Shown piece by piece: positions 26,996 through 39,400 of a stretch of DNA of 64,000 nt. Both the position numbers and the translations under genes were made by a program. Within the stretch, counting starts at the first letter, position 1; the number at the start of each line of letters is the position of its first letter. The notes below the pieces were generated by a model. The model was not told the DNA's origin and ran no database searches. It worked only from the letters and a program-made list of their open reading frames with translations. Source of the stretch: Promerops cafer (taxonomy: Eukaryota; Chordata; Aves; Passeriformes; Nectariniidae); assembly GCA_013398275.1 (NCBI GenBank), contig VZSE01010764.1, positions 840,787 through 904,786 on the forward strand. Reading direction: 5' to 3'.

Positions 26996-27205
26996 AAGCA
27001 AACAAAATTTATATGTTGGCTGAACGGACTCCCAAGGAGAAGATCAGAAGAGATTTGCTCAGAATTTACTGGAGCTGTTTAAATCATTTCGTTCCTCTTT
27101 GTAGACAAATAATTTTTAAATGTCTGTGTTTCAGTGTGTCGGTGGGGAAAAAATTACATTGTGATTGAAAACCTGATTAAAAAAGCATCATATTGCTCTG
27201 TGTGT
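26996..27205 (+). other. XYLB: XYLB 3' untranslated region (predicted)
   Basis: Inferred to run from the stop codon to about 20 bases after the ATTAAA at 27176. This would make a short 3' UTR of about 200 nt. A downstream alternative with AATAAA at 27712-27717 would extend it to about 730 nt. Confidence 0.55.
27176..27181 (+). terminator. Candidate XYLB poly(A) signal (ATTAAA)
   Basis: ATTAAA is the commonest variant of the vertebrate AATAAA hexamer. It lies 181 nt after the XYLB stop and is followed about 15-30 nt later by a T/GT-rich stretch (tgctctgtgtgtttgtgg, 27193-27210) of the kind bound by the cleavage-stimulation factor. The hexamer and the downstream element are seen in the sequence; their use is inferred. 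The next canonical AATAAA is at 27712. Confidence 0.6.
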
Positions 27206-28853
27206 TTGTGGCCTCAATTTTTCTTAGGTACTTTTCAGATTGTGCTTGCTGTTTTGGAAGAGCTGGGTGACAAAGTCAAGTTCCTTGTGTATGTGAGTCA
27301 CTCTACCCATCTCTGTCAGCTTTGATTCCATGTGTTTGGCATGCCAGCCTCTGCATACCTGTCTAGCAAAGTATCTTAATTCCTCATTTTCTCTTGCTTA
27401 AATGTTTTGAGACTATCTTTCTGTTCATCTGTAACTTGGAGATGTTTATATCTTTGCCTACACAGAAAGCATAAGCACACTGATTTAATCCCATCTTTCT
27501 TTAATATGTGGAGGAGGCTGATTAAAGTCTTTAAAGACTCCCTGGGATCCTCTGAGAAGGGAAATTCTTGTCACATGACACTATGGAAAGCCTGTTGTGT
27601 GATAAAACGTGATATGGCAGGGGTTTAGAGACTGTGGAAAGCACAGAGATCTTACGTGATACAGACACCACTGCACAATGTTTTACTTGACATCAGTTTT
27701 GTAAAAAAGAAAATAAAAGACCAAACATGGGAAGTTTCATACATCTTTCTGCTTCAAAGCAGAGTCAGTTCATCTGCACACCAGCTTGGGGTTGCTCTCT
27801 TTCTTCCTCCTCCTTGTCATGGCTGTGAAATTCTGTGTTGTGCTCTGCTCTCAACAGGGCAGAAGGGTGAATTTTTTTCTTACACCCTCAACATCCCATT
27901 TCTTTCTTGGAGATCTTGAATAGAAAAGCTTGATTTTCTTGCTCTGTTGCTAATTTCACGTCAAATGTTTTAGTCCAGATTAGAAAATGTGAACCAGGAG
28001 ATCTTTCTGCAAAGATGTGTGGAAGTTTCAGAATTTGAATGAACACCCTGTGCAAGTGGGAACACTTTACTGCATTCTTTGGAGCTACTATCTTTCCCTT
28101 AGGATAAAATTTCTCCTGGGAATAAAGCAGATTGTTTAATGAAAGTGACTGAAGCCTTTCTTCCCTTCCTGTAGAGGCCGTAATGTGTCCTGGGAATAAG
28201 CCAGGGAATTGTAGAGAGTAGAGCATCTCTTTATTGACTGAGAGCTGGATTGTGCCCCTGCTGGAGCTGGATGACTCAAATTCATATTCTTCACATTTTG
28301 GGGGCATAGGAGCACTCTCCCTATCCCTGCCACCTCTCTGCTGAGAGTGGGACCCCTTGCCATGACTCACCTCTGGAGTGGCCAGGGACCACTCACATTC
28401 CTCCTTTGGTCTCTTTTTTATATTTAAGTGCTCCACTTTTGAGTACGAACAGTACCTTTTTTTGTTCACAACTGAATAATTACAACTTCTCCTGATATTA
28501 GCATGATTACTCAGGAAGGTCAAGAATTACATTTCCGAGTTGCTAAAGCAGGCTTCTTTTAAGCAATTACTTTAAAAGGTGGCATTAGAAATACACATCT
28601 ATCTCTTTTATGTGCTTATTATTCTGGGTCCAAAGGTACAGTGCTAAAACATATAATACTTCTTGCAGGCCTCCACTGTCAGCAGTTGCTTTGTCATTGA
28701 GCAAGGCTGTAGAGAAATGCAGAAGGATTAATTAATACAAGTTAAACAATGCCTGCTAGTTTAAGCAGCATTACCATCATTATTAGCCTGAAATTCTGCC
28801 AGGTTACTAGTTTGAAGTCAAAGTTAACCACACAGGGAAGGGGTTTGGAGAGG
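27206..28853. other. Intergenic, downstream of XYLB
   Basis: Unique sequence with no recognised element. It contains an alternative AATAAA (27712) and the longest open frame of the window on the - strand (27888-28523, 211 codons), which has no recognisable family, no signal peptide and no splice support. I regard that frame as probably chance. Confidence 0.6.
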
Positions 28854-29395
28854 TCACAATCACAGAATGGGTCAGGTTGGAAGGGGCCACAGGGGTCATC
28901 TGGTCCCACCTCCCTGCTCCAAGAGGGTTATCCCAGAGCACATGGCACGGGATTGTGTCCAGATGGTTCTGGAATATCTCCAGTGAGGGAGACTCTACAC
29001 CCTCCCTGAGTGATCTGTTCCAGTGCTTGGTCACTGCTCAGTAAAGACATTCTTCCTCATGTTCAGGTGGAACTTTCTGGGCATCAGTTTCTGCCTATTC
29101 CTGTTGTCCCATTGCTGGGCACCACTGAGCAGAGCCTGGTCTATGTTGAGGCCGAACAGCCCCAGCTCCCTCACCCTTTCCTCGTAAGAGAGATTCTCCA
29201 GACCCTTGATGACCAAAGGAAGGTCTTCCTCCTGACATTCACTTACCCTGGTCTCCTGGGTCAGAGACTCCTGAGGGCTGGTCTTATTGGTGAAGACTGA
29301 TGAAAGGAAGGCATTCAATAACTCTGCCTTTTCTATGTCTTCCAGCTTTGTGCAGTTTTTGTGACAATTTCTTGAGTAGCTCATTAGTTTTGCCA
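28854..29395 (-). mobile_element. CR1 LINE fragment, 3' end plus an upstream ORF2 piece
   Basis: The + strand opens with tcacaatcacagaatgggtc (diverged CR1 terminus in antisense), so the element is on the - strand. Reading the - strand from 29384, a frame of about 117 codons holds two CR1 ORF2 motifs: KAELLNAFLSSVFTNKTS (just before the reverse-transcriptase core in full-length CR1) and then GLENLSYEERVRELGLF and FHLNMRKNVFTEQ, followed in another frame by KHWNRSLREGVESPSLEIF (the ORF2 C-terminus). The RT catalytic core that should separate the two parts is absent, so this copy is internally deleted or made of two pieces. It is a dead element. Confidence 0.92.
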
Positions 29396-30195
29396 GTGTG
29401 AGGTGATTATTGTCTCCTGTAGCTTTCTGGCTTTATTTGCTTGTGAAATGGGAGGCTCAAGATCAGTTTCTTACTCAGCTGAGGAAGATTAAAGCTCACA
29501 TTTCCCAGCTCATAGCACATAGTAGAACATTTCTAGTTAATATCTTAGCTCCTAGCAAAGTATTATGTGGTGCTAGTAGGATATTGTCTGGATGATTTAA
29601 CTACTTTCTGGGCCTGAGTTCTTCTCTAGACAGGGAGAGGAGACACTTCCTTGTCTGTTGGGCTGGGCTGGGGCTCTCTGACATGTCCCACACTAGCAGT
29701 AAAGCACTGTGTCCTCAGGGCAGCTGATGCTCTGTGTGTTTGCTGCAGGAGTCCCTGAGAAGAGGCTCGGATGCAGGGCTCTGAAGAGTGAGCCACCCCT
29801 GAATTACAGTACTGCTGTGGTGATGGGTTTATTAGGGCTGGCGTCTGAGGAACAGTGTCTGGAGTACAAGAATTTATAGACAAGCTCTCTTTTTTTTCCA
29901 GCTCACCCAAGTTGCACATGTTCACTGACTAGTGTCTGATAGAATAAGACTCAATAAATCTCCCCCTTGAAAGGTCCTTTGAAGAAATTCTGCTGTAAGA
30001 CTTCTATTACTCTTTTATTTTTGTCCTTCTAGGAATGCACACTAGCTCACCAAGGAAACACAGGCTCTTACTCTCACATCCCTTTAAAAAAGTCCCCAGT
30101 GATGGAAGGATCTGGTGCCCTTTGGTTTCCAAAACCATGTGGGCTTTTTGCCAGCTTGTCTACCTTATGGTACTCTGGTTGTCCAGAGTAGAGGT
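29396..30195. other. Intergenic, no gene seen
   Basis: Unique sequence without a recognised gene or repeat. Open frames here are short and lack coding character. Confidence 0.6.
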
Positions 30196-30250
30196 GGTGT
30201 TATGGTATCAGCTGGACTTGATGATCTTGGAGCTCAGTGATTCTACGACT
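30196..30250 (+). mobile_element. CR1 LINE terminal fragment (sense)
   Basis: The sequence ggtatcagctggacttgatg atcttggagctcagtgattctac corresponds to a diverged CR1 3' end (consensus-like: ttggactagatgatct...tgattctatga). Only the last 50 bp or so are recognisable. Confidence 0.65.
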
Positions 30251-33200
30251 TAATCAACAGCTTAGCTAAGAAAATCTAAAGGCAAGGCAATAGCTTCTAC
30301 CTCTAAATATTTGATAGAGGTTGATTCCCTCCCTCCTCCTCAGGGGACCGTACTGCTCTTCAAGGTGAGCAACATGGCATGCCCATCTTGCCTAGATGAA
30401 AGGTCAGCTTCTGTGTTTAAATATCTGATGAACTATTCCCAGTCTAGAATAACTTGATAGAAAATTGATCTCACCTCCTGTAAAACAAAACCAAACCCTT
30501 GATTGCCACAAAGAGACTGTGCACTGCTGTCTCGCCTGCAGCTCCTGTCCCGCGCAAGCAAAGCTACTCCAGGCTGGAGGTGGGTCATGGAGTTACATGG
30601 AAAAATCCAAGCACCTTCCCTAGCTCGATGGCCCTGTGCTCTCACCAGTCAATCAGAGCTTCACTGGATTCACCCACAAGCTCTTGCTGTACAACTACCC
30701 AAAGACAAACAGTTTTCTTTGCAGCCTGAAGTCTTTAAAGTCTTTTGTGATGCAGCTGGAAACAAACAGGGAAAGATGTTTGCTTTTTCTTAAGGGATCA
30801 GTCTGAGGGAGTTGGAGCTCTGATTGAATAAGTAATGTACTGAAAAAAAAGCTATGCTGTGTCGGTGCTTTAATAAGTAATTGAGCTGAAGATCCCACGG
30901 GGACCTTTTTGTTTTTCAGCTTGCTTTTCCTTTGGAGTTGAGCTACCAAAACAGATCACAGAGCAGTGCAGAAAAGGATATGTATCTAAAGCCACAAAAA
31001 GCCAAAGCAGGACTTTGAACAAATAATTTGTTTTATCCTCATTTCTATTACCTTGGTCCCCAGACTGCTGCATGCAAGTTAGGGGCTGAGGGGAAAAAAA
31101 ACACAACATTTTAGAGAACTAAACTCTCTGGTCTTGTTGTTATCATCAATGTGAGGCCAGTTTAGAACTTCCTCCTTAGGAGAAAGGGACTGATTTGGAT
31201 TTTTCTTCTCCTCGGCTGATGATTTTTCATGTAACCTCTCTGATTTTGGTTTTGGTGAAATACTGACCCTCATGTTAAAATGGGCTTAAATTGCCAAACA
31301 AATGGCAAAGGAAAATAGGCAGAACCTTCACTTGGCTGATACCAGGGCACTGCTGTTCTGTGAGGAGCATTTCCCTGACAAGCTTCTCTGAAGGTGACTG
31401 TGGTCCTGATTCCATATTGCTTGAAATTTTATACTCCTGTGCAAATTGGGTACAAAATCAAGTCTGCACCAAAGAATCTTACCTATTTATTACTTTAAGC
31501 TCATTTTGTGCAGGTCAAAAGCACTATGTGATATGCAAGGCAAAAGAAGTCTGAATGAATTCTTTGGGTAACCCCCGCTCACCTTCCGTACTTTGCAGTC
31601 TGGATCAAGCCTCTCTGGTTGGCCAGTTCAAGTGGTTTAGCTTTCAGCCATCACTGCTGACATTATCAGAATGTAATATTTTTAGATTATTTTTTCCCCC
31701 TAGAACCAGTTTTTTTCCTCCTTTGCAGCAGATAACTACCTTTTCTTGTAGATGATTTACCTTGTTGGCTGTTTCCACTTCTGAGGGATGCTGAGAACTT
31801 CTCTTATGTGGCACTTTGCTGACATCCAGCCCCAAGAGTCATTTTGCTTTTCTTGTTCTTCTGCTTCTCTGCTACTTCTAAAAGTTGGCCTTGACAAACA
31901 GAACAATGTTTCTGTGGTGATCCCAGACTTCTGGGAACATCTCAACCACTGTGGGAACTCGGTGACTTGGTTTAGTGCTCTTGAAGCACATACCCTGAGG
32001 GGAAGGGTGAAGGAGCAGCTATCACTGCCTCTGGATACTGCTACAATTTCTGATTCCAGTCTTTCACTGAGTTTCCTCATCCACTGATGTGTCAGCCTGC
32101 CCATTAGCCCATTAGACATGATGTTCAATCACCAGCCTGACTACTTTGGGGATATTATTAATTGCGTGCAATGTTTTTCCTCCAACATCTTTAGATGACA
32201 AGTATTTGTGACACATTCTTAAGATGCTTTTATTTGGTATATGTAGGCAGAGTGCTCTGTAATGCATCCATCTGGTTGTCATTCCTCTTTCAGCACCTCA
32301 TCAGCCAAACAGGAGTCTGGTCATTCAGGTGTGGGATTCATCTGACCAGTGTAGACATCTCTGTCTGCTGTCATATGGGCTCCTTTAGCAATCAAAGGAG
32401 AGGACCATGAGGGAGAGGAGTTTCTGGCTGTTGTTCCTCTTACCTTGTGGCAGATGTCTACAACAGATCAGGTGATTTGTCTCCTGAGTGAGCAGCTTCT
32501 CCCTACTGAGTAGAAAGGCAGTGGTGTGGAGAAGAGAACAGAAAAAGCTGATTTCTCTTCTTGTGCCAAAACTTGATTGAAAGTCTTGTGCCAAGACTTG
32601 ATTGAAACCTTGTCTCAACTCTGGAGGCAAGATTTGTCCCCAGTAACCACTGTACAGCTGGAAAGCTTTCTTGTTGCAGGACTGCTCTGTTTTAGTGTCA
32701 AATCCATGAGACTGACCTTCCCAACTCCTCTCAGACTGCCTCTCCACACACCTGCATGGAGGTGTCCAGCACACACAGCTTGAGAGCTTTGTTACCTCCA
32801 TTCTTGCTTTTTGTCCTTTTGTTGCACGCCCTTGCTTGTGTTTATCCCTTCAAGCTGGACTCTCTCAGGCATTTGTGTTACGCCTGCAAGCTCAGAACCC
32901 TGGTTCAGTGAAAGACAGCTCCCTTAAGGCTGAGACAAGCTTGGCACAGGAAAACAAAGGTCTGCTCAACTTGCTGTTCGAGGACACTATTTACTCTCTG
33001 ATTGACATGTATGCACTACCCTCCTGAAACCTCAGCTCTCCTCCAGGTCTGATAAACACTGGTGTTTTGGGAGATGGAATTCTCCTTAAAAAGTAGTCCA
33101 AGCCACGGTGTGTAACAGAAGGACTTGGAGCAGAAATGGAGCTGCTTCTTAGGTGAGGACTTTTATCTTAAAATAAAACATTTTGCAGAAATCAAGTGAG

Positions 33201-33660
33201 AGGCAAAGGAGTCACACAACTTTGATATCACAGCTTATGCCACCTGAGAGCATCTCTTCACATGGCTGTCACAGCTTGTTAGGTTTGTATGGGACATTCC
33301 CCTGTCACTCCTGGAATAATTTCTTTGCTGGGTTACTGCCCTGCTTGAGGACAGTTGCATGTGGCAGAAATACCCTTTTGATCACAAAAGATGTTGTCAG
33401 AAGGCAACAATATGTTTTCCCAATTTCCATTTCTCAGTTAAATTATTTGGGTCCCCACAATTGTTGTCCCTGAGAAGGAACACCTACCCAAGCAGAGGAA
33501 AGAATTGAATGCAGCTAATCCAATATGTGATTTAGTCAGAGAGTTCAATTGAATGAATAAGCAAATAAGCTGCATTTCAAGCCCTCCCTTGCTGTGAAAG
33601 TATTTTATTTTCCTCAGAGGATTCTTGGCTCAGAAAATACAGCTGTTGTTTCTCATTTGT
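30251..33660. other. Intergenic, no gene seen
   Basis: Unique sequence. The only structure I noted is a 25-bp tandem duplication at 32560-32609. The frames at 31757-32128 and 32385-32801 on the - strand are open for 120-140 codons but resemble no family and have no splice or start context. Confidence 0.6.
32560..32609. repeat. Tandem duplication of a 25-bp unit
   Basis: Two adjacent copies beginning cttgtgccaaaacttgattg and cttgtgccaagacttgattg, each 25 bp, differing at three positions. It appears to be a simple replication-slippage duplication. Confidence 0.9.
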
Positions 33661-33745
33661 GGAAGGTGTCCCTGCCCATGGCGGGGGGATTGGAACTGGA
33701 TGATCTTAGGGTCCCTTCTTACCCAAACCATTCTGTGATTCTGTG
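33661..33745 (+). mobile_element. CR1 LINE 3'-end fragment (sense)
   Basis: The sequence ggaaggtgtccctgcccatgg cggggggattggaactggatgatcttagggtcccttcttacccaaaccattctgtgattctgtg is a textbook CR1 3' UTR with the doubled attctgtg terminus. It is 5'-truncated to about 85 bp and has no coding content. Confidence 0.93.
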
Positions 33746-35984
33746 TTTGGCAGACTCTCCCAAAAACCTTTCAACACAGACTCATTTTGCTGTTTGTGCA
33801 GTAAATACAGATTTTTTGTGTTGATCTGTGTTGTGTGTGGTTGTGGCATGCTTTATAAATGGACCAGTTAAACAAGTGCTGCTACAACTGCCCCTGCCTG
33901 TTGTCAACCCACCTTGTTCATGGGCTTCCACAGAAAGAAGGATGAGCCTCTGTGGGACAAAGGGCTTTCCATAAAGACCAGAGTAAATGTCAAGAGGCTC
34001 TTTTCCCTTCCCTCTTGGCCCAGGAACTTTTTTGTAGCTCAGGTTTGCTGGACAGGCAGTGTTGGATTATCTGTAGTATGAGTAGTTTGAAGTGGAGGAT
34101 GCTAATGTTCAGCCAGATTGTCTGGATGAGAAATCACTGAGGTGAGACTGGACAGGCAATTTGTATCAAGCTCTGCATTTTGTAATTTATACTCTGAATC
34201 TCTAAATGACAAAGTAAATTAACTTGCTCAGATGACTGAGAACCATGCTTAAATGGGGAGGGAGAATTCATCTGGACTCAAGAATTCTTGGTGAGGAGAT
34301 GCAGGCACTCAGATGCTCTCTTTTTTCTGGCCTGATGCATCCTGACTTTTTCCTCTACAGCAGCTCAGGTTTAGAGCAGACATGGAAACTTCTCCCTGCC
34401 TGAGCTTCCTGCAGCCTACCAAAGGTGGCCTGCAAACTGGCACCTGGGGTCAAATCCACCAGGCTGGGGGAGCACCCAGAGCTCCCTGCTCATGGTGACA
34501 GGCTGTCATCCTGAGCTGTTGTCCAAAAAGTTGGCTGCTTTGCATCAGTTGGACACAAGGCTCTCTTTGGGGGCTGAGTCATGGTGCCTCTTGGATCTGC
34601 CTTAGACTAGAGTTCAACCTTCAGCAGGAGTAAAGGAGGTGAAAGGTAAAAAACATACTACTTTTTTTACATGATGACTAAAAACTGTGAGTGCGATTTG
34701 GCCATGAAGAAGGTGAATGTTATCCTGGACTTTACCTGTGTGCCTTTCCAGTTGAGATGGAGCATTGCCTCATGCAGAACTTTGGTAAGACCCAGCCAGA
34801 TCTTCTCTCTTGTAATGAAGAGAGAAGAACTAAAACTGGAACAGGTGAAGGAGGGGCTGGTACCTTGATCAGGGGAAGGGAAGGGCTGACCTAGGAGAGG
34901 AGGCTTGAAGTTCAACTTTGCTTTGCCAGAAGCACGAAGAAGTTGAGTTATTCAGTAAAAATTATTTACTGGTTTATTCAGTAAAAATCCTTCAGGTTGG
35001 GGGTGGAGAAAGCTCTTCAAGCCAAAGAACAGTGTTGGCACATGAGCAAGTGACACATACTGATTGGGAATAAATTTGCACTGGAAATTAGGAGCGAGGT
35101 GGGGGCGAGGCTCTTAAGGACCTCTTGTACTCTGTGTGTGGTGCCAGGAATGCAGAGCCCCACACCTGCAGCTCAACATGCTGTAGGGTGCCAACAAGGT
35201 GTTAGAAATCCTGTGTGAAAACTGGTTTGGACCAATAGTGACCTTCAGAGAAACTGTTGTTTGCTGTGTGGACAGAGCAGATTTTCACACTTGACCTCTT
35301 CCTTCTTGACTGTGTTTGGTTTGTGGGAAGGAATAAGTAAGGAAGGGACAAATAGTGGAAAGCTTCCAACTCTACTTCTTAATCTTGGGAGATATAATAG
35401 CCCAGTTTGCTATCAATTTGTTGGGCTGGTCCTCTACAAACAAGAGGAATTTACCCCATGGCAATCTTTCTTCACTAGAACCCTGCAAAAGGAAGTGAGG
35501 TTTAATTAGCATTTTAAAGTGGACAGCCTTGAAGTTAATGGTATTCAATAAAGAAAAATTGTTTTAACCTTATTTGCACTTTTCAATTTACTTATTAGAG
35601 GCCATCTGTTATATTTTAAGCAAGAGCACTGGGAGCTAAACTCTCAGATTGTCAAATGAGGTTTTAACTGGCTAAGCAGAAGGGAAAGAACAGGCTGCCT
35701 TAAATGAGCAGTTACGCTGTTTTTCTTCAATTTCTCACTTTTGTGTCAAAAAGCAAATGGTCACCCTTTCAAAAAACAGTCAAGTTGCGACAATGACATC
35801 TGTTTTTACAGGTGCTGATGAGTCTTGGCCAATGTCACTTGTCCTCAGATCTCAGATATGCTCTAACATGGATGAAATTCAAAAAGCCAAGAGTGAGATG
35901 AAACTGGTGAGGGTGTGAAGGGCAGGAGTAAGGATTTCTATAAGTAAATCACCAGGAAAGGGAAAATGGGAACATACTGATTTG
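33746..35984. other. Intergenic, no gene seen
   Basis: Unique sequence. It has a short tandem repeat at 34948-34988. I see no gene here. Confidence 0.6.
34948..34988. repeat. Direct repeat ttattcagtaaaaat, 26-bp period
   Basis: Two copies of ttattcagtaaaaat at 34948-34962 and 34974-34988, separated by 11 bp that include ttactgg. The first copy with its spacer (cagtaaaaattatttactg) also forms a small imperfect inverted repeat. Confidence 0.9.
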
Positions 35985-36475
35985 TTGCTGAATGTGTTGG
36001 CCAACCTAGTGACAAAGGGCATGGGGAAAGCTGAGGTGCTCTCTGCCTTTGTCATTACTGGCAAGGTCTGCTATCCAACCTCTTCATTTTTGTGCCCAGT
36101 AGCAGGATTGAGGAGAGGCAGGTGCCACCTGACATAGGAGAGGATCAGTTTAGGGACTGGTGATGCAAAATGGGCTTACATGGGTGCATGGGACCAGGTG
36201 GGACGTGTTCAAGGGTGCTGAGGAAGATGGTTGATGCCATTGCAAGGCTGCTCAATGTGATCTCTGCAAGGTGGGCGTGATTCCCAGTGACTGGGAAGAG
36301 GCTGATGTCGAGGTCATCCTCAAGCAAGGAGGACCTAAGAAAACTGCAGACTGGTCAGCTTCACCTTTGTCTCCACGAAGGTCACAGAGCAAATCTCCTT
36401 GGGGACCATTTCCAGGCATGGGAAGGGCAAGAAGTCACTGTGGAATGCAGGGACCTGCTCTCCACTGACTGTCAC
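35985..36475 (+). mobile_element. Degraded CR1 LINE ORF2 (reverse-transcriptase) fragment
   Basis: Translation in shifting + strand frames shows CR1 ORF2 landmarks: KAEVLSAF near 36030, then GVIPSDWEEADVEVILKQGG (36271-36330, matching the conserved IPxDWKxAxVxPIFKKG block before the RT palm), then RLVSFTFVSTKVTEQISLGT and ISRHGKGK (about 36345-36430, the NYRPVSLTS...KVMEQ block). Several stops and at least one frameshift separate these blocks. This is an old copy that, unlike most CR1 fragments, retains central ORF2 sequence and not the 3' end. Confidence 0.8.
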
Positions 36476-39400
36476 AGAATTTTGACTCCTAAGCTTAGCT
36501 CTCTTAAGCTTGAGCAGATTCCCACCACACCCCTGAGAAACTGGGTGTTTTTCCTGTGTCCCTGGGCAAAATGGGAACCTTTGGTAGGACAAGAGTCAAA
36601 CCTTGGTCTCCAAGGTCTCATGAGAATAATTTAAATACTGGGTAAGCCATAATTCCTCCTAGAGGGTTGGGAAAGGGAAACAAAGTGTTCTCTCCTTATC
36701 TACTGTGAAATTTATGGGATCCAGTACAACTGCTGCCGTGCACTTGGATTTGGGACTGTGCATTTATGTATGGTTGTTTGAGTGCAGAGGTGTTGCTATA
36801 ATAGATAAACTGTTCACCTGAGCAGAGGCTCTGAATCCTGGTCTCTGGGGAATTTGGCTGTGGTGGCTGCAAGGTTGCCATGCCCAGATTGGGGTTGGGA
36901 TAATCCCTTTAATCCCTTTTGCAAACGAATGCAAATTGTGATCAGTGCCACGGAGCAGCAATGTAAATTGCTTCAGCTTGAATCCCTCTGAACTGGAAGT
37001 TTGAAGACAGATCCAACAATTGCTTGAAAATTTAGCTCTCAGGCTGAAATGGTGAGATTTTTCTCTCTCTGTGAGATTTTGCGTTTATCCCAGATTTTCT
37101 GGGGACTGACCCAGCAGCTGCTGGTTGTGCCAGGCCTGCTCTACAGCCAGCTGTGATTCTGTCCTGCGTGGTGAGTTATGGCAACAGAAGGAGGGAGAAA
37201 CGATCCAAACAAAGGAAACAGGGCAGAAATGTAAACTAGATCACGTTGATTCACAACACCACTTGATCATTAGGAAGAAAATCCCCACTAAACCAAATGA
37301 ACTATGAAGTATCTGTAGCAGTGAAATCTGGCTGCCAACAATGTTATTGTAAAACACAGTCATGGGTACTGTTAGTTTGCTGTAAGCACTGAAGCTGAAT
37401 GAGTGGGCAATAAAACAGCTTTTATAAAACCTGTCTTTTGTGTCATTCCAAGACAAAAATGTTATTTTGTGTTCAGATCTATAGATTAAAAAAACCCCAC
37501 ACCACAACCTGGGGTGACTTTTGTTTTAAGACTGTTTTAAATTTATAACTGAGCTGGCTAAAATACTTTTCATCAAAGTACAAAAGTTTCATGCTGTAAT
37601 TAATGGCAAGTGATATCTAATGCAATAAAACACCATCATTTGAGTGTTCTTACAAGACTATTTATGACTGGATATTGAAACTGATAATGATTCTGCCATT
37701 TGTCCTCATAATTTATTATTCCAAGGAGAGGCAAGTGGTGTTAAGGGTTCACGATCCGTTTTATGGAAAGAGTGCTGAATTCAGCTTTTTATTGGTGTAA
37801 ATGACAATGTTTGGCTCTCTGTGGAAAATGAGCTTGTGACAGCGGGGGCAGGCCCTGCTGAGGGGTGGAGGTGGGGGGGTTCATGCTTTTTCTTAGGGAG
37901 CTGAAGCCCCTGGCTGTGTGATCCTGTTGCAGGTAGCCTTGCTGGGAGTAATGCAAAGGCTCAGTTGCCATCTCAGCAGGGTCCCTTGGAAGAGTAGGTC
38001 AGGAATTTTCTGAAAATCTTCTGCCTGGTTTCTCAGCTAGATGATCTCTTGAGGTGTCACGTTGGGCAGCCGAAGCTGAATTCACTATAAGGAGCCTAAT
38101 CCAAAGCCCATGGAAGATAATGGAAAGAATTAACAGCTTGGGTAAAATCTTGTATCAAGCCAAAACAAAACTTGACTCTGGAGGTAACTTCCCTTGGTCT
38201 TGTAAATTGCCAGACAGGCTGTGTCTCCCTCAGCACAGCCCTTTCATATTGTGCCAGGCCAATCTATGGAACTCTCAGGCTCTGGTCCTCACCTTATTCA
38301 GGCTCATGGAGACATGGAAGAATTTCTTTTAAGTCAATGTTGATGCAACCAGTGGAAAATCTGAAGGAAGTTAGACTTTGACTTTTTTTTTGGACTGGTA
38401 TCTGAAAAACAGAGATTATACTTCGTTCTGACAGACTCCCAGCCCTGAGACTACAGATTTTTGGTTTTCCTCAGCCTGCTGTTAATTTGCTGTGGAATAA
38501 GGTCCTGTAGGTAAAGATTTGCATTTCCATCAATAGTCCTAGCAGCAATCTAATGGGTTTCTTGCCGTTTTGCAAATAACTTGCAGTGAATCTGATGGCA
38601 CAGAGTCAGGGAGCAGGATGTGGCCTGTTGTCTTTGCTTTTCAAGAGCTGCAGTCACCTTCCTCTTCCCTTCCACCTCCCCTCGTTCATTCTAATCAGTG
38701 TGTCAAAAGGGAAGTCGCTCCTTTATTAGAGGTTATCCATGTCAAGGGAAGTTATATTTCCATCACTACCTGGGGGCCCATCAGCAGATGAAGATGGAGA
38801 GCAGTGACTCAGAATGACTTTGAAGCAACACCCAGCAGCAACTGAAGACAACAACATAACCTCAACTGACATGTAAAATAACCTGATACACAAAGAAAAC
38901 CGTTCTGCTAAATTATGCATCTTTTTACTCTTGGCTGTTCTTAAAGGAAAGGGACTGGGTGAGTGTTTTCTGGGTGTGCCTCTGCTTTTCCCTGTGCTGG
39001 GAGCTGAGTGACAGATGCATACTGATGGAGCAGAGTGGATTGATTTTTGTGGCTGTGGTACTTTATGCTGAAAAGAAATACAGGTTTTAAAATGATGGAG
39101 GGCCCCTTTCAGAGAAAAAAAGTGAGGGATATGGGTGAGTTTTGCTGAATGTGCCTTAGTTATCTGCTTTGAGTTAAGCACGTGCCTAAATGCTTTGTTG
39201 ACCAGCATTGATGGGAGTACACTTAACAGTAAGTTTGAATTGAACTAAGTAGTGGCTAAAGAAAAAGCAAGAAGAATAAGATAATAGGGAAATTGAGAAA
39301 AAAATCTATCCCTGTTTTAGTAATTGAAACCAAGAAATAATGTGCTGCGTTTAAAGCTTTTTCCCTAATGGCACAAACACAGATAAGTGCCATTGCTTGA

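Noticed and set aside
38726..39208. 160-codon - strand open frame
   Set aside because: No family resemblance, no splice or promoter context, and a composition like the flanking non-coding DNA.
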